A stretch of DNA of 64,000 bases from Rhizobium sp. RM (GCF_013390595.1 NZ_JACAWV010000022.1:806001-870000), one strand, 5' to 3'; numbered from the stretch's first letter, positions 1 to 11,367 are shown. Numbers and translations: made by a program. Notes: generated by a model not told the origin, from the letters alone.

Positions 1-666
1 CTGCGTGACGGTCAGGCGAGAGCGTTGTGCATCGCTCATCAGGCAGATTGCCGCTGGAACCGCACCCGAGAAGAACTGTGCCCCCTGGCTGCCGCCAAAC
101 ACGACAAGATTGAACGGCTCGCCCTGTTGCGAAGGCGTGTAGGGAATTTCCGAAGCATGCAGGACGGCAGGGCGCACCGGGTTGCCGGTTGCAATGGTCT
201 TTTCGGCGTATTGGCCACTCGCGGTCGGAAGGAACCCGCCCGCAATCGCCTTCACGCGTCCCGCCAGCGCCTTGTTGGCGCGTCCCATAACGGCGTTCTG
301 CTCGTGGATGATCGAGGGAACACCCAGGCCCGTCGACGCAAGCAGCGGTGGCACGGTTGGATAGCCGCCAAAACCGACAACAGCGACAGGCTTCAGTTTC
401 GCAACCAGTTTTCTCGCCGAACGAAGACCGACCCAAAGCTTCCACAATGAACGCGCCACCGAAACCGGATTTTTCGATCCGAGCGTTGCAGATGGAACGA
501 CATGAATTTCATCCGCGGGAAATTTTCCTGCGTAACGCTCGGCGCGACTGTCCGTCACCAGATGCACAGAATAACCGCGAGCTTTGAGCGTGTGCGCCAA
601 AGCCTCGGCTGGAAAAACATGGCCGCCGGTTCCCCCGGCGGCAAGTAGAACAATACCCTTGCTCAT
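1..666 (-). CDS. murG: MurG, lipid II-forming GlcNAc transferase (3' end outside window)
   Basis: Transfers GlcNAc from UDP-GlcNAc to lipid I on the cytoplasmic face of the inner membrane, making lipid II. The first 222 residues are visible and the frame runs open off the window edge. The protein begins [20 protein letters not shown], which carries the glycine-rich N-terminal loop of Mur[13 protein letters not shown] follows near residue 125 and the second glycine-rich motif GGSQGAQ near residue 195. The ATG at 666 lies 5 bp after the ftsW stop, so it is translated from the same mRNA. It is the last dcw gene visible. The family is about 370 residues long, so roughly 150 are missing, only because of the window boundary. 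Confidence 0.95.
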   Translation of the reverse strand, partial: MSKGIVLLAAGGTGGHVFPAEALAHTLKARGYSVHLVTDSRAERYAGKFPADEIHVVPSATLGSKNPVSVARSLWKLWVGLRSARKLVAKLKPVAVVGFGGYPTVPPLLASTGLGVPSIIHEQNAVMGRANKALAGRVKAIAGGFLPTASGQYAEKTIATGNPVRPAVLHASEIPYTPSQQGEPFNLVVFGGSQGAQFFSGAVPAAICLMSDAQRSRLTVTQ

Positions 667-671
667 TCAGA

Positions 672-1826
672 TTACTCCGCAGGAACGCCTGAACCGACGC
701 GGAAGAAGCTGCGTTCTTGCGCTCTCTTCTCCGGTCTGTGGCGCGTCAGGGCCAAAAGGAAGCCTGCCGTCACGCAGATCGCCATCATCGACGAACCACC
801 ATAGGAAATCAGCGGCAGGGTCATACCCTTGGCTGGCATCAGTTCGAGATTGACGCCGATGTTGATCATGGACTGCATGCCGATCTGCAAAACCAGACCA
901 GCCACCGCGAAACGGCAGAAATCGTCCTTTTCCTTGAACGCGTGGCTGAGACCACGCAGCACGATAAAGGCAAAGATCGCGACGAGGAACATGCAGAAGA
1001 CAATGCCGAATTCTTCCGCAGCCACGGAGAAGATGAAGTCGGTGTGGCTGTCTGGAATGATGCGCTTGACGATGCCCTCGCCCGGTCCGCGGCCGAACCA
1101 GTCGCCGCGAATGATTGCTTCACGTGCAGTGTCCACCTGGAACGTGTCGCCCTCACCTGTCCAGAAGCGGTCAATACGACCTGCAACGTGCGGCAGCATC
1201 AGATAGGCCGAAACGATACCAGCGACACCGAGACCGCCCAGTACGATGATCCAGAACCACGGAACGCCGGCCATGAAGAACATCCCGCCCCAGACAACGG
1301 ATGTCAGAATGGTCTGACCGAAGTCAGGCTGGGCAATGAGCAAAGCCGCGACAACGCTGAAGGTGATGATCGCAAAGAGGTTGCCAGGAATTTCAGGATG
1401 ACGTGCACGCTCCGCAAACAGCCAGGCGCAAACGATCACGAAGGCCGGCTTCATGAATTCGGAAGGCTGAATCGAAAAGCTGCCGATCGAGATCCAGCGC
1501 CGCGCGCCTTTGACCTCGATACCGAAGAACAGCGCGAAAATCATCATGAGCAGCGATGCGATCAGCAGAATGATCGCGACACGGCGCACTTGGCGCGGCG
1601 ACAGGAAAGAGAGGCCAACCATGATCGCCAGAGACGGCACCATGAACATCGCCTGTCGCTCGACGAAGAAGAAGCTGTTGAGGCCGATACGCTCGGCAAC
1701 CGCTGGCGATGCAGCGAATGACAGCATCAGGCCAATGCCCATCAATGCGATGAACGCCGCCAGAAAGAAACGGTCAATGGTCCAGAACCATTCGGCGACC
1801 GGACCACGATCAACACGGCTTACCAT
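672..1826 (-). CDS. ftsW: FtsW, divisome peptidoglycan polymerase
   Basis: SEDS-family glycosyltransferase that polymerises lipid II at the division septum together with FtsI. The 384-residue protein is almost entirely hydrophobic helices. It carries the SEDS features GARRWI near residue 90, the motif AEEFGI, and the C-terminal LPLISYGGSS near residue 340. The ATG at 1826 is preferred to an upstream alternative start at 1853 because a GGGGAG Shine-Dalgarno sits 7 nt before it and the length then matches the family. It lies 4 bp after the murD stop and 5 bp before murG, within the dcw operon. Confidence 0.95.
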   Translation of the reverse strand: MVSRVDRGPVAEWFWTIDRFFLAAFIALMGIGLMLSFAASPAVAERIGLNSFFFVERQAMFMVPSLAIMVGLSFLSPRQVRRVAIILLIASLLMMIFALFFGIEVKGARRWISIGSFSIQPSEFMKPAFVIVCAWLFAERARHPEIPGNLFAIITFSVVAALLIAQPDFGQTILTSVVWGGMFFMAGVPWFWIIVLGGLGVAGIVSAYLMLPHVAGRIDRFWTGEGDTFQVDTAREAIIRGDWFGRGPGEGIVKRIIPDSHTDFIFSVAAEEFGIVFCMFLVAIFAFIVLRGLSHAFKEKDDFCRFAVAGLVLQIGMQSMINIGVNLELMPAKGMTLPLISYGGSSMMAICVTAGFLLALTRHRPEKRAQERSFFRVGSGVPAE

Positions 1827-1830
1827 GACG

Positions 1831-3240
1831 TCAGCTCCCCTTTCCCGAATCAACCAGCATCGTTACGCCCGCAAGCGCCGAAACGTGCGAAACGAAAGAA
1901 TCACCCCGCACTTCAAAATTCTTATATTGATCGAAGCTTGCGCAAGCCGGTGATAACATCACGACATTTCCAGCTTTCGCATCGTCGGCAGCATCGGACG
2001 CCGCATGTTCGACGGCCTTGTCGAGAGTTCCGGAGATTTCATAAGGCACAGCCTCGCCAAGCGTGGCCGCAAATTCGGCAGCAGCCTCTCCGATCAGATA
2101 GGCTTTGGCAATGTGTGAAAACAGCGGCGAAAGGCTGGCGATACCCCCGGCCTTCGGCAGACCGCCTGCGATCCAGTAGATGCGATCATAGCTCGACAAG
2201 GCAGGCGCAGACGCATCGGCATTGGTCGCCTTGCTGTCGTTGACGAAGGTGACATTGCCTCGCCGGCCGACCGGCTGCATACGGTGTTTGAGACCCGGGA
2301 AGGATTTCAGCCCGGCACGGACCTCATCTTCCGAAACGCCGACGGCTAGGCATGCAGCAATGGCCGCCGCCGCATTCTGGGCATTATGGCTGCCGCGAAG
2401 CGTCTGGATTCCATCGAGATCAACGAGCAATGCCGATGTTCCGCCATGCGCGCGCAGGATACGGCTACCCTCGGCATAAAGCCCATCGGAAACGACATTG
2501 CGCTTCGAAATACGCTCGACCTTCACGCCTGCGCGTTCGATGCGATCGGCAATCAGCGTCGAATAGCTGTCGTCCACACCGACAACCGCCGTGCGACTAC
2601 CGGCAACAAGCCGTTCCTTGACGTCGGCATAGTGCTGCATCGTGCCATGACGGTCGAGATGATCGGGCGTCAGGTTAAGCAAGATACCGGCCGTCGGGTT
2701 GATCGTCGGCGCCAGGTCTATCTGGTAGGACGAGCATTCCACCACGTAGTAGCGCTCCGCCTTCGGCGGATCGAGGCTCAGCACCGCCGTGCCGATATTG
2801 CCGCCGAGCTGCGTATCGCGACCGGAGGATTGCAGAATATGAGCGATCAATGCCGTCGTCGTCGATTTGCCGTTTGTGCCGGTGATGGCAATGAAGGGGC
2901 TATCAGGCGCATGAGCGCGACGTTCGCGCACGAAAAGCTCGATATCGCCGATCACATCAACCGCAGCGGCACGTGCCAGATCAACCGACCAGTGCGGTTT
3001 CGGATGTGTTAGCGGTACGCCCGGTGCAAGCACGAAGGCCGCGAGCGCAGACCAGTCGATCGTTCGAAGATCAGCCGTAACGATGCCTTCAGCCGAAGCC
3101 TTGGCAACGCTGTCGGGATTGTCGTCGTAGGCGACGACATCCGCCCCGCCCGCAACCAGTGCCCTGGCGGTAACCAGACCGGAGCCACCAAGCCCGAACA
3201 GCGCGACCTTTTTTCCTTTGAACGATGTGACTGGGATCAT
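1831..3240 (-). CDS. murD: MurD, UDP-MurNAc-L-Ala:D-Glu ligase
   Basis: Cytoplasmic ATP-dependent ligase adding D-glutamate to UDP-MurNAc-L-alanine. The 469-residue protein has an N-terminal Rossmann-like UDP-binding domain ([10 protein letters not shown] near residue 12). The Mur-ligase P-loop [13 protein letters not shown] lies near residue 118 and [10 protein letters not shown] near residue 190. The C-terminal domain contains [10 protein letters not shown]. Length is normal. It lies between mraY and ftsW with 4-bp gaps on both sides, consistent with one polycistronic message. Confidence 0.95.
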   Translation of the reverse strand: MIPVTSFKGKKVALFGLGGSGLVTARALVAGGADVVAYDDNPDSVAKASAEGIVTADLRTIDWSALAAFVLAPGVPLTHPKPHWSVDLARAAAVDVIGDIELFVRERRAHAPDSPFIAITGTNGKSTTTALIAHILQSSGRDTQLGGNIGTAVLSLDPPKAERYYVVECSSYQIDLAPTINPTAGILLNLTPDHLDRHGTMQHYADVKERLVAGSRTAVVGVDDSYSTLIADRIERAGVKVERISKRNVVSDGLYAEGSRILRAHGGTSALLVDLDGIQTLRGSHNAQNAAAAIAACLAVGVSEDEVRAGLKSFPGLKHRMQPVGRRGNVTFVNDSKATNADASAPALSSYDRIYWIAGGLPKAGGIASLSPLFSHIAKAYLIGEAAAEFAATLGEAVPYEISGTLDKAVEHAASDAADDAKAGNVVMLSPACASFDQYKNFEVRGDSFVSHVSALAGVTMLVDSGKGS

Positions 3241-3244
3241 CGGC

Positions 3245-4345
3245 TCACCTCAGCTTCAGCGTGGCAAGACCGAGCAAGGCCAGACCGACCGAAATGATCC
3301 AGAACCGGATCACCACCTGGCTTTCCGTCCAGCCCTTTTTCTCGAAATGGTGATGGATGGGCGCCATCAGGAAGACGCGTCTGCCCGTCCGCTTGAACCA
3401 GAATACCTGGATGATGACCGACAAGGTTTCCATGACGAACAGACCGCCGACGATGACCATGACGATCTCGTGTTTCGTCGCGACGGCAATGGAGCCGATC
3501 AGGCCACCGAGCGCCAGAGAACCCGTGTCGCCCATGAAGATTGCGGCCGGCGGCGCATTGAACCAGAGGAACCCGAGACCCGCACCGATCACCGCGCCAA
3601 CGATAACCGCGAGTTCGCCTGTACCTGGCACAAAATTGATCTGCAGATAGTTGGAGAAAACGGCGTTACCTGTGAGGTAGGCAATCAGACCGAACGTAGC
3701 AGCGGCAATCATCACCGGCACGATGGCAAGACCGTCAAGACCATCAGTCAGGTTGACGGCGTTGCCCGCACCGACAATCACGAAGGCACCGAACAGCACG
3801 AAGAAGTAACCGAGGTTGATGACGAATTCTTTGAAGAACGGAAACGCGATGGAGCTGCCAAGGGTGCCGCCGTGCGGCGCCGATGCAAGCGCCATCTGCA
3901 TCATGAAGAACACAGCAATGGCCGCAATCACGAATTCGATGCCGAGACGCGCTTTGCCGGAAAAGCCCTTGTCGCTCTGCTTCGTGACCTTGAGATAGTC
4001 GTCGTAAAAACCGATCGCTCCGAAACCGAGCGTCACGAGCAGGACGGCAACGACATAAACGTTGGACAGATCGCCCCACAGCAGCGAACCACCGAGAATC
4101 CCCGCAAGGATCATCAGCCCGCCCATTGTCGGCGTACCGGCCTTCTTGAAATGCGTCTGCGGTCCATCCGCACGGATCGGCTGGCCCTTGCCCTGGCGAA
4201 CGCGAAGAGAATTGATGATAGCCGGACCAAACAAAAACACGATCAGCGCAGAAGTGAACAGCGCGGCCCCTGCCCGGAAGGTGATGTACCGGAACAGATT
4301 GAAGATTTGAATTTTGTCCGACAGTTCTACGAGCCAGATCAGCAT
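3245..4345 (-). CDS. mraY: MraY, phospho-MurNAc-pentapeptide transferase
   Basis: Integral membrane enzyme that moves phospho-MurNAc-pentapeptide from UDP to undecaprenyl phosphate, making lipid I. The 366-residue protein has about ten hydrophobic segments. It shows the family motifs: PTMGGLMI near residue 73, the acidic FYDDYLK loop near residue 113, [10 protein letters not shown] near residue 200, and HHHFEKKGW near residue 330. It sits 23 bp after murF and 4 bp before murD. Confidence 0.96.
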   Translation of the reverse strand: MLIWLVELSDKIQIFNLFRYITFRAGAALFTSALIVFLFGPAIINSLRVRQGKGQPIRADGPQTHFKKAGTPTMGGLMILAGILGGSLLWGDLSNVYVVAVLLVTLGFGAIGFYDDYLKVTKQSDKGFSGKARLGIEFVIAAIAVFFMMQMALASAPHGGTLGSSIAFPFFKEFVINLGYFFVLFGAFVIVGAGNAVNLTDGLDGLAIVPVMIAAATFGLIAYLTGNAVFSNYLQINFVPGTGELAVIVGAVIGAGLGFLWFNAPPAAIFMGDTGSLALGGLIGSIAVATKHEIVMVIVGGLFVMETLSVIIQVFWFKRTGRRVFLMAPIHHHFEKKGWTESQVVIRFWIISVGLALLGLATLKLR

Positions 4346-4368
4346 AAGTGCCCTTTCACAAGGCTAGT

Positions 4369-5802
4369 TCAGATTTGGCGTTCCGTCTCGGGGAATGCCG
4401 GAAACTTGTCAAGCAGGGCAGAGATAATCTTGCCAAAACCGAGGCCCAACGACGATTTTACCATCAGTGCGTCGCCCGGTTGCACCCATTGCAGCGAAAA
4501 ATCGACAAGTTCCGCAGTTGTCGGGAACCAGATGACCGTCACACTGTCCGGCAATGCGTCCCGAAGGGCAGCCATCGCTTCACCCGCCAGCCAGACATGT
4601 TCGATACCGGCGGCAAGCAACGGCCCCGCCAGTTCCTCATGCACTTCAGCCGAGAACTCGCCCATTTCCAGCATGTCGCCGAGCACGGCAACACGACGGC
4701 CGTGTCCCTGTGTTTCGGTCGCAGCCAATACTGCAATTGCTGCCCGCATGGAGGCCGGATTGGCATTGTAGCTTTCATCGATCAGCAGGAATGAGCCACC
4801 GTTGATCGCAAGGCGATGGCGCTGTCCGCGTCCTTTGACGGCCTCAAGCGTTCCAAGCGCTTCGAACGCCTTGTCCAGATTGGCGCCGGTCACGGCGACC
4901 GCACCCAGAGCCGCCATGGCATTGTCGGCAATGTGCCGGCCCGGAACGCTCAGGTGCAACTCGCTCGTTTCGCCATTCAGGATCGCCCAGATCGTCGATC
5001 CCGATGTCGTTGCCTCAAAATCCGCCAGGCGGAAGTCGGCTTTGGCATGTTGACCGAAGGTCAGAATGTGGGAGACGCCCACTTCCTGCGCTGCGGTTTC
5101 GAGCTGTTCGAACTGGGCGTTGTCGCGATTGAGGATAACCGCGCCGCCCTCTTCGACACCCTCGAAGATTTCCGCCTTGGCGGCGGCGATTTCTTCAATG
5201 TTGCTGAAATTGCCGAGGTGGGCTGCAGCAATGGTGGTGATGATTGCCACATGCGGGCGCACCATCTTGACCAGCGGGCGGATTTCGCCTGGATGGTTCA
5301 TGCCGATTTCAAAAACACCGAATTCAGTGTCGGCGGGCATGCGCGCCAATGTCAGCGGCACACCCCAATGGTTGTTGAAGGATGCCACTGCCGCATGCAC
5401 CCGGCCGGATGGCTCCAGAACCTGACGCAACATTTCCTTGGTGGTCGTCTTGCCGACGGAGCCCGTCACCGCAATGATGCGTGCGGAGGTGCGTTGGCGG
5501 GCAGCAACAGCGAGCTTCCCAAGTGCCACAAGCACATCTTCCACAACGATCATCGGAACCGTCAAACGACCGAGAGCCGGCAGCTTCCCTTCCGCCACGA
5601 CGAGAAGACCAGCACCGTTGGCGACCGCGAAACTCGTGAAATCATGACCGTCGACACGGTCACCCTTGATGGCAAAAAAGGCCTCTCCGGGTTTGACCGT
5701 GCGGCTGTCGATGGAAATGCCCGTGATGCCCAGAGGCAGATTGCCGACCGGACGTCCCGCCGTAACGGCGACCATTTCCTCCACTGTCCATAGCCAGTTC
5801 AA
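4369..5802 (-). CDS. murF: MurF, UDP-MurNAc-tripeptide:D-Ala-D-Ala ligase
   Basis: Adds D-Ala-D-Ala to the UDP-MurNAc tripeptide, the last cytoplasmic peptide step. The 477-residue protein has an N-terminal MurE/F-type domain ([17 protein letters not shown]), the P-loop [13 protein letters not shown] near residue 112, and [12 protein letters not shown] near residue 320, which is typical of MurF. Its ATG overlaps the murE stop by 4 nt, so translational coupling is likely. Confidence 0.95.
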   Translation of the reverse strand: MNWLWTVEEMVAVTAGRPVGNLPLGITGISIDSRTVKPGEAFFAIKGDRVDGHDFTSFAVANGAGLLVVAEGKLPALGRLTVPMIVVEDVLVALGKLAVAARQRTSARIIAVTGSVGKTTTKEMLRQVLEPSGRVHAAVASFNNHWGVPLTLARMPADTEFGVFEIGMNHPGEIRPLVKMVRPHVAIITTIAAAHLGNFSNIEEIAAAKAEIFEGVEEGGAVILNRDNAQFEQLETAAQEVGVSHILTFGQHAKADFRLADFEATTSGSTIWAILNGETSELHLSVPGRHIADNAMAALGAVAVTGANLDKAFEALGTLEAVKGRGQRHRLAINGGSFLLIDESYNANPASMRAAIAVLAATETQGHGRRVAVLGDMLEMGEFSAEVHEELAGPLLAAGIEHVWLAGEAMAALRDALPDSVTVIWFPTTAELVDFSLQWVQPGDALMVKSSLGLGFGKIISALLDKFPAFPETERQI

Positions 5803-7259
5803 ATCTTCAATCCTTCCAGCGCGGTGCGCACCTGTTCATGGTCGGAAAATGGCAGCGTCACAGAACCGACGATCTGCCCTTCTTCATGCCCCTTGCCCGC
5901 AACGATCAGCGTGTCGCCGTTCGAAAGAAGCGAAACGGCGTGGCGTATTGCCTCGGCCCTGTCGCCAATTTCCAATGCGCCCGGCGCCGCAGCCATGATC
6001 TCGGAACGGATCGTCGCTGGTTCTTCCGAGCGCGGATTGTCATCCGTCACAATGACGATGTCGGAGAGGCGCGTCGCCACTTCGCCCATGATCGGACGCT
6101 TGCCCTTGTCGCGGTCGCCGCCGCAACCGAAAACGGTAATGATGCGTCCGGAGGTAAACGGCCGCACCGAGGTCAGAACATTCTCGAGTGCGTCCGGCTT
6201 GTGGGCATAGTCCACATAGGCAAGCGCACCGTTTTTCGTATGCCCCACCAGTTCGAGACGACCTGCGGCACCGATCAGCTTTTCAAGAGCCTTCATCGCA
6301 ACGGCAGCAGTCACGCCGGTAGACATAGCAAGGCCGGCGGAAACCAAAGCGTTGGCAACCTGAAAATCGCCCGCCAGCGGAATATCAACCTCGAAGATCG
6401 TGCCGTCGTGATGCACCTCGATCATCTGCTTGTGGCGGAAATGCTCGACCCTTTTGAGGGTCAGATAATCGCCCTTGCGGCCCACGGTGCGAACGTTCAG
6501 CCCCGCATCTTCCGCAGTTCGGATTGCCTGAGCCGACCAGGGGTCGTCCGCAAAGATCACGGCCGGTGAACCCTTCGCCATCAGCGTATCGAAGAGCCGC
6601 ATCTTCGCAGCCATGTAGTCCTCGATCGTCGGATGGTAATCCATGTGGTCACGACCGAGATTGGTAAAACCGGCCGCGGCGAGTTTCACACCATCGAGAC
6701 GGCGCTGATCGAGCCCGTGACTGGAGGCTTCCATAGCAGCGTGTGTCACACCTTCGGAGGCGAGTTCGGCAAGAAGCCCATGCAACGTGACCGGGTCCGG
6801 TGTCGTCAGCGCGCCATAGTCTTCACGACCGGGTGCAATGACACCTGTCGTGCCGATCTGCGCTGCGGGATGACCGGCGAAGGCCCAAATTTGTCTGGTA
6901 AAGGAAGCAACTGAGGTCTTACCCGCGGTGCCGGTAACGGCAACCATGGTCTGCGGCTGTTTTCCGTAAAAACGGGAGGCGGCAAGCGCGAGGTAAAGGC
7001 GCGGGTCAGTGACGGTCAACACCGGAACGCTTGCTTCGAGCGCGTGGTTGGAGACGATAACGACAGCACCCTTGGAAATGGCGTCCTGCACGTAGACTGA
7101 ACCATCAGCCTTGCTGCCTGCGACTGCCACGAAAAGGGTGGCCGGACCGGCCTTGCGGCTGTCTGCGGTAATTCCCCCGATTTCGATCGCCCCGATTTCA
7201 GAGCGCAGTAGTTCGTTCAATTCCGGAAACTCGGTTCCGGACAGATCTCGCAAATTCAT
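5799..7259 (-). CDS. murE: MurE, meso-diaminopimelate-adding ligase
   Basis: Adds the third amino acid to UDP-MurNAc-L-Ala-D-Glu. The P-loop [12 protein letters not shown] is present. The motif DNPRSEEP near residue 405 is the DNPR signature that distinguishes meso-diaminopimelate-adding enzymes from lysine-adding ones. Starting at the ATG 7259 (MNLRDLSG) gives 486 residues, the usual length. A TTG at 7322 in the same frame overlaps the ftsI stop and would add 21 residues with no family resemblance, so I prefer the ATG even though its Shine-Dalgarno is weak. Confidence 0.94.
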   Translation of the reverse strand: MNLRDLSGTEFPELNELLRSEIGAIEIGGITADSRKAGPATLFVAVAGSKADGSVYVQDAISKGAVVIVSNHALEASVPVLTVTDPRLYLALAASRFYGKQPQTMVAVTGTAGKTSVASFTRQIWAFAGHPAAQIGTTGVIAPGREDYGALTTPDPVTLHGLLAELASEGVTHAAMEASSHGLDQRRLDGVKLAAAGFTNLGRDHMDYHPTIEDYMAAKMRLFDTLMAKGSPAVIFADDPWSAQAIRTAEDAGLNVRTVGRKGDYLTLKRVEHFRHKQMIEVHHDGTIFEVDIPLAGDFQVANALVSAGLAMSTGVTAAVAMKALEKLIGAAGRLELVGHTKNGALAYVDYAHKPDALENVLTSVRPFTSGRIITVFGCGGDRDKGKRPIMGEVATRLSDIVIVTDDNPRSEEPATIRSEIMAAAPGALEIGDRAEAIRHAVSLLSNGDTLIVAGKGHEEGQIVGSVTLPFSDHEQVRTALEGLKI

Positions 7260-7318
7260 CGACTGTTTCCGTCTTGTCCCCCCGGCACGAATCACCGGAA
7301 TATCATAAGCTCTAACAA

Positions 7319-9058
7319 TCAATAAGACACGAGCAAGGCCGAGCCGTCCTTCCCGAACTTGGGCTTTACACCCAAAATACCTGCCGTGCGGGTGATGATG
7401 TCGTGGACCATCGGCGCTGCGGACGTACCCGCAAGTGCCGCGCCATTGCCCTTATCCGTCTTCGGTTCGTCGATGAACGTCAGCACCACGTATTGCGGAT
7501 CGTCGATCGGAAACGCGGAGAGGAATGCGTTGAAGTTCTTGTCGTGAACGTAGCGGCCGTTGACCACCTTGTCGGCGGTGCCGGTCTTGCCGCCAACGTT
7601 GAAACCTTCGACGCGGGCGTTGCGGCCCGAACCGTTCACGCCGTTCCATTCAAACAGGAAACGCATGTCCTTGCTGGTCGTCGGCTTCAAGACCTGGGTT
7701 GCAACCTGGTCGGCCTGTTCGCGGCTGCGCGGCAGGAAGGTCGGCTCGATGAGTTTGCCGCCGTTGACGAGTGCGGCACCTGCCACCGCAGTCTGAAGCG
7801 GGGTCGTCGAGACACCGTGACCGAACGAAATGGTAATGGAGTTGATCTTCTTCCACTGACGCGGCTGCGTCGGCATCGCAACTTCCGGCAACTCGGTCTG
7901 CATGCGGCTCAGTAGTCCTAGGCGCGTCAGGAATTCCTTGTGCCCTTCGGTGCCAACCGTGTCGGCAATTTTCGCCGTACCGATGTTGGAGGAATACTGG
8001 AAGATTTCAGGAACGGACAGAACGCGCCCCTTGCCATGGAAGTCCTTGATGGTGAAGCCGCCGATGCGGATCGGATAACGCGCGTCGAACGTATCGCCCA
8101 GCCGCACCCGGCCGTCATCAAGACCCATGGCGATGGTGAAGGATTTGAAGGTGGAGCCCATTTCGAACGTGCCGTTCGACATGCGGTTCAGCCAGCCTTC
8201 CTTTGCGCCTTCAGCCGGGTTGTTCGGATCGTAATCCGGCAACGACGCCATGGCCAGAATCTCGCCGGTATGCACGTCCATCACCACGGCGCCGGCACCA
8301 ATCGCCTTGAACTTGTCGATTGCCGAGACGACAACCTCGCGCACGATGGCCTGAACACGAAGATCGATCGACAGCTTGACGGGCTCAAGTGGCTGATCAC
8401 TGGTCATGCCAAGCGCCGTCAGGTCGGCAAGACCCTGGCTGTCGACATAGCGTTCCATACCGGCAACACCGCGGTTGTCGATGTTGACGTGACCGACGAT
8501 GTGCGCAGCCGTAGGCCCGCCTGGATAGAAGCGGCGTTTTTCCGGTCGGAAGCCGATACCAGGAATTCCGAGCGCCAGAATCTGGCTCTGCTGCTTCGGC
8601 GTCAGTTGTCGACGCAGCCACTGGAACCGCGAATTGGAGGACAGTTTCTGATAGGTTCCACGCTGATCGAGATCGGGCAGAACGGTGCGCAGTTTCTCGA
8701 TTGCCTCATCGATATCGACGATGCGATGCGGCTCGGCAAACAACGAAACGGTACGGATGTCGGTTGCGAGCACTTCACCATTGCGATCGAGCAGATCCGG
8801 ACGCGACGCCATCAGGCGGTCAGCGGGTGCGATGCTCGAAACGGTTTCCTGTTCGGCAAGACCGTACTGAACAAGACGGCCACCAACCACACCATAAAAT
8901 GCGACGAAGCCGAAAATGAGAAGGCCAACCCGGCTCTTTGCCTGGGCTGCCCGCTTCTTGCGCGCACCTTCGAAGGCCGAATGGTCGGTGTAACCGGTGG
9001 TGCTGGCGGAAAAGTGAGCCTTGCTCTTCAAAACCATGACGCGGGAAAGAAAAGACAT
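7319..9058 (-). CDS. ftsI: FtsI (PBP3), septal peptidoglycan transpeptidase
   Basis: Class B penicillin-binding protein that cross-links septal peptidoglycan with FtsW. The 579-residue protein has a short basic cytoplasmic tail and one membrane segment near residues 45-62. A PBP dimerisation domain follows, then a transpeptidase domain with the three active-site motifs STFK (SxxK), SSN (SxN) and KTG in GGKTGTADK. The start at 9058 overlaps the ftsL stop by 4 nt; an internal ATG at 9037 is an alternative. Confidence 0.95.
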   Translation of the reverse strand: MSFLSRVMVLKSKAHFSASTTGYTDHSAFEGARKKRAAQAKSRVGLLIFGFVAFYGVVGGRLVQYGLAEQETVSSIAPADRLMASRPDLLDRNGEVLATDIRTVSLFAEPHRIVDIDEAIEKLRTVLPDLDQRGTYQKLSSNSRFQWLRRQLTPKQQSQILALGIPGIGFRPEKRRFYPGGPTAAHIVGHVNIDNRGVAGMERYVDSQGLADLTALGMTSDQPLEPVKLSIDLRVQAIVREVVVSAIDKFKAIGAGAVVMDVHTGEILAMASLPDYDPNNPAEGAKEGWLNRMSNGTFEMGSTFKSFTIAMGLDDGRVRLGDTFDARYPIRIGGFTIKDFHGKGRVLSVPEIFQYSSNIGTAKIADTVGTEGHKEFLTRLGLLSRMQTELPEVAMPTQPRQWKKINSITISFGHGVSTTPLQTAVAGAALVNGGKLIEPTFLPRSREQADQVATQVLKPTTSKDMRFLFEWNGVNGSGRNARVEGFNVGGKTGTADKVVNGRYVHDKNFNAFLSAFPIDDPQYVVLTFIDEPKTDKGNGAALAGTSAAPMVHDIITRTAGILGVKPKFGKDGSALLVSY

Positions 9059-9609
9059 CAGTGGTTCACCGATCCTGTAATGGTTTCATCCATATCGCCA
9101 GTCTCGTCTCCGGCCTGCGCCGACATGGCAGGAGCAGCCGGGCGTGCGACAGGCGCGCGTGGCGTCGGAACCGGAATGCCGTTGACGGCAATCTGTCCGG
9201 CGGGCGGTGATTTCGGCTTGGAGGCTCCGCCAAGGGTGGCGCCGGGTTTCGACCCGTTCACGGCGGCAGCAATCACATCCTCGACGCTCATGCCTTCGGG
9301 CTCCGGCGGCTGCGGCAGTTGCGAACGCAGCATCGGGAGTTCGCGCGGCTGCGCCAGTTGCGTCGGCTGCGTCGGAGAAAGATTGAGTTCCGTCTGGTAG
9401 GCGTTGACCAGACGATGCAGGCGGTTGGGCTGCGTCAACAGAGCCCAGTCGGCACGGAGAAGATCGATCGTATCTTTTTCAAGCTTGATTTCCGCTTCAA
9501 GCTTGCGGACTTGTTCAAGCTTGAGATCTGCCTGATGCTTGATGGAATAGGTGACGACAGCCGCCGCGACCATAACTCCCATCAGAATGATGTCGAAAGT
9601 GCGCAGCAT
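9058..9609 (-). CDS. ftsL: FtsL, divisome scaffold protein
   Basis: Small bitopic division protein that links early and late divisome parts with FtsB/FtsQ. The 183-residue protein starts MLRTFDIILMGVMVAA, giving an N-terminal membrane helix. A predicted coiled coil follows (LEQVRKLEAEIKLEKDTIDL, about residues 29-48), then NRLHRLVNAYQ and a long Pro/Ala-rich tail to the end. This tail is much longer than in enteric FtsL (about 120 residues), a common feature of rhizobial homologues. Recognition rests on position between rsmH and ftsI plus architecture, because FtsL sequence is poorly conserved. Confidence 0.85.
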   Translation of the reverse strand: MLRTFDIILMGVMVAAAVVTYSIKHQADLKLEQVRKLEAEIKLEKDTIDLLRADWALLTQPNRLHRLVNAYQTELNLSPTQPTQLAQPRELPMLRSQLPQPPEPEGMSVEDVIAAAVNGSKPGATLGGASKPKSPPAGQIAVNGIPVPTPRAPVARPAAPAMSAQAGDETGDMDETITGSVNH

Positions 9610-9610
9610 G

Positions 9611-10636
9611 TCAGCCCCCCAACTTTTCAAGGCTAGCGAGATCGGGAAGTTCGAAGATCGAAAAATCTGCCGGACGGGCCGGAGCGGACGTGCGCAAGCC
9701 GGCTCGCAATTTTGCTGAACGGGCGCGCGGATTGATGTCGGCTTCTTCGTCGCTTGCGGCAATCATCGGCTTGCCGATGCTGTCGAACACCGCCGGCTTG
9801 TCTTCCACCATCGGCATATGACGCGAGCCAGCCGCGCGGCCGGAACGGTCGGCGAAGAACTTCTTGACTATACGGTCTTCCAGCGAATGGAAGGTAACGA
9901 CGACGAGCCTGCCGCCCGGCTTCAAGGCCTGTTCGGCGGCAAAAAGCGCCTGTGCCAGTTCTCCCAGTTCGTCATTGACGAAGACGCGCAGCGCCTGAAA
10001 CACCCGTGTTGCAGGGTGGATCTTGTCCTTGGCCTTGCGCGGCGTGACGATTTCGATGAGGCCTGCCAGGTCGCGTGTCGTACGAAACGGCTCTTCGGCA
10101 CGTTTCTTTTCAATGGCGCGTGCGATACGGCCAGGCTGCTTTTCCTCGCCGAGAAAACCGAAAATACGGATCAGATCGCTGACCTTGGCGCGATTGACCA
10201 CATCAGCCGCTGATACGCCGGAGGCCGACATACGCATATCGAGCGGCCCGTTCTTCTGGAACGAGAAACCGCGCTCGGCCTCATCGATCTGCATCGATGA
10301 CACACCGATATCGAGAACGACACCGTCCAGCCCACCGTCAGGCGCGTGCGCTGCAAGGTTGGAGAATTGCGACTGAATGAGAGAAAGCCTGCCGCCATTG
10401 GCAGCAACCATCGCCTGCCCGCCCGCGATAGCGGTCGGGTCGCGGTCGAGCGCGATAACGTTGGCACCTTGATCGAGAATGGCCTGCGTGTAACCACCGG
10501 CGCCGAAGGTTCCGTCCAGGATGACCTTGCCGGGAGCCGGTTCGAGCGCCGTGATGACCTCACGCAGCAGAACCGGGATGTGACGAACAGGTCCGCCACC
10601 GGCATCAGAAGATCGTCCGCCAGAATTCGCCGCCAT
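9611..10636 (-). CDS. rsmH: RsmH (MraW), 16S rRNA m4C1402 methyltransferase
   Basis: SAM-dependent N4-methylation of C1402 in the ribosomal P site. Residues 14-24 read [11 protein letters not shown]. The SAM-binding loop [12 protein letters not shown] follows near residue 38, then ALDRDPTAI, and [11 protein letters not shown] near residue 100, all typical of MraW. Starting at the ATG 10636 gives 341 residues. The frame stays open about 640 nt upstream through mraZ, but that extension is antisense or out-of-frame noise. It lies 14 bp after mraZ and 1 bp before ftsL. Confidence 0.94.
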   Translation of the reverse strand: MAANSGGRSSDAGGGPVRHIPVLLREVITALEPAPGKVILDGTFGAGGYTQAILDQGANVIALDRDPTAIAGGQAMVAANGGRLSLIQSQFSNLAAHAPDGGLDGVVLDIGVSSMQIDEAERGFSFQKNGPLDMRMSASGVSAADVVNRAKVSDLIRIFGFLGEEKQPGRIARAIEKKRAEEPFRTTRDLAGLIEIVTPRKAKDKIHPATRVFQALRVFVNDELGELAQALFAAEQALKPGGRLVVVTFHSLEDRIVKKFFADRSGRAAGSRHMPMVEDKPAVFDSIGKPMIAASDEEADINPRARSAKLRAGLRTSAPARPADFSIFELPDLASLEKLGG

Positions 10637-10650
10637 CCCGTATCCCCGTT

Positions 10651-11091
10651 CTAGGCAGGGCGGATCGTCGTAAAATCGCGCCCTGCTCTTGCTTCCGCCT
10701 GCGCCGCCAAAAACGCCTGCGGTTGCCAAAGCTGAAAATGATCCGCCCGCCCAACGAAGGTGACCTCGGTCGTTATGCCGGTAAATTCCCGCACGAAATC
10801 CGTCACCATCAATCGACCTTCCTGGTCGAGCTTCATGAAAACACCGCCGCCGTGAACCAGCAGCGACATTGCATTCGCCTGCGGCGAAAACGCGTCCATG
10901 GACGCGATCTGCCGCTCGTAACGCTCCAGCAAATCCGGACCACCCACGCTGATCGCCGGAAACGCAAAATCCTGAAGACAATAAAGCTCCTGAATGCCGC
11001 GTTGCGCCAGCACCGAACGAAACACCGAAGGAACCGAAACGCGCCCCTTGGCGTCGATCCTGTTCGTTACGTTCGATAAAAAGCGGTCCAT
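10651..11091 (-). CDS. mraZ: MraZ, DNA-binding regulator of the dcw cluster
   Basis: AbrB/SpoVT-fold protein that binds its own promoter region and modulates dcw transcription. The 146-residue protein has the two tandem DxxxR half-motifs of the family: DAKGR at residues 13-17 and DQEGR at residues 89-93. It is the first gene of the cluster. The 177 bp and more upstream contain five TGGG units at 10-bp spacing, which are the obvious target. Confidence 0.95.
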   Translation of the reverse strand: MDRFLSNVTNRIDAKGRVSVPSVFRSVLAQRGIQELYCLQDFAFPAISVGGPDLLERYERQIASMDAFSPQANAMSLLVHGGGVFMKLDQEGRLMVTDFVREFTGITTEVTFVGRADHFQLWQPQAFLAAQAEARAGRDFTTIRPA

Positions 11092-11267
11092 AACTCAACT
11101 CGCTCAAACCGCACTCCGCCAAGCGATACATCCGCTCGACAGGCAACACCGGTACGCACGACATATCGCTGAGCGCCGGGACGAAGCGCCCCGTAGCAGC
11201 CCCTCGCAGGCTCCTTACTCGTTTCAGCGATTGCGGGTCAGAAACACGACCCTTTGTGGTGTGCATT

Positions 11268-11317
11268 TGGGATACCATGGGACACTATGGGCGTCAATGG
11301 GAGAAGATGGCACGATA
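11268..11317. promoter_or_regulatory. Five-unit TGGG repeat ladder, putative MraZ operator
   Basis: Five units start at 11268, 11278, 11288, 11298 and 11308, exactly 10 bp apart. They read TGGGA, TGGGA, TGGGC, TGGGA and TGGCA on the plus strand (opposite to mraZ), so the last is degenerate. Each is separated from the next by 5 nt. MraZ of E. coli is known to bind TGGGN direct repeats with 5-nt spacers upstream of mraZ, so the match in sequence, spacing and location is strong. The number of units here is larger than the three I recall from E. coli. Confidence 0.75.
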
Positions 11318-11352
11318 CCGGCTTCGCATCGGAAATTCATAAGCCGTTAAGT

Positions 11353-11367
11353 TTAACGAATGGTTTA
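11353..11367. promoter_or_regulatory. Possible CtrA-like box upstream of mraZ
   Basis: The plus strand reads TTAA-CGAATGG-TTTA; the minus strand reads TAAA-CCATTCG-TTAA. This matches 7 of 8 positions of the TTAA-N7-TTAA pattern bound by CtrA in alphaproteobacteria. It lies about 260 bp upstream of mraZ. A single short AT-rich match like this can occur by chance. Confidence 0.3.

Noticed and set aside
25..450. A plus-strand frame at the left edge
   Set aside because: It lies antisense to the partial murG gene, which is recognisable by its glycine-rich loops.
717..1721. A 334-codon plus-strand frame opposite ftsW
   Set aside because: It is antisense to a clear FtsW and rich in His/Asp/Asn runs typical of reverse-complemented hydrophobic genes.
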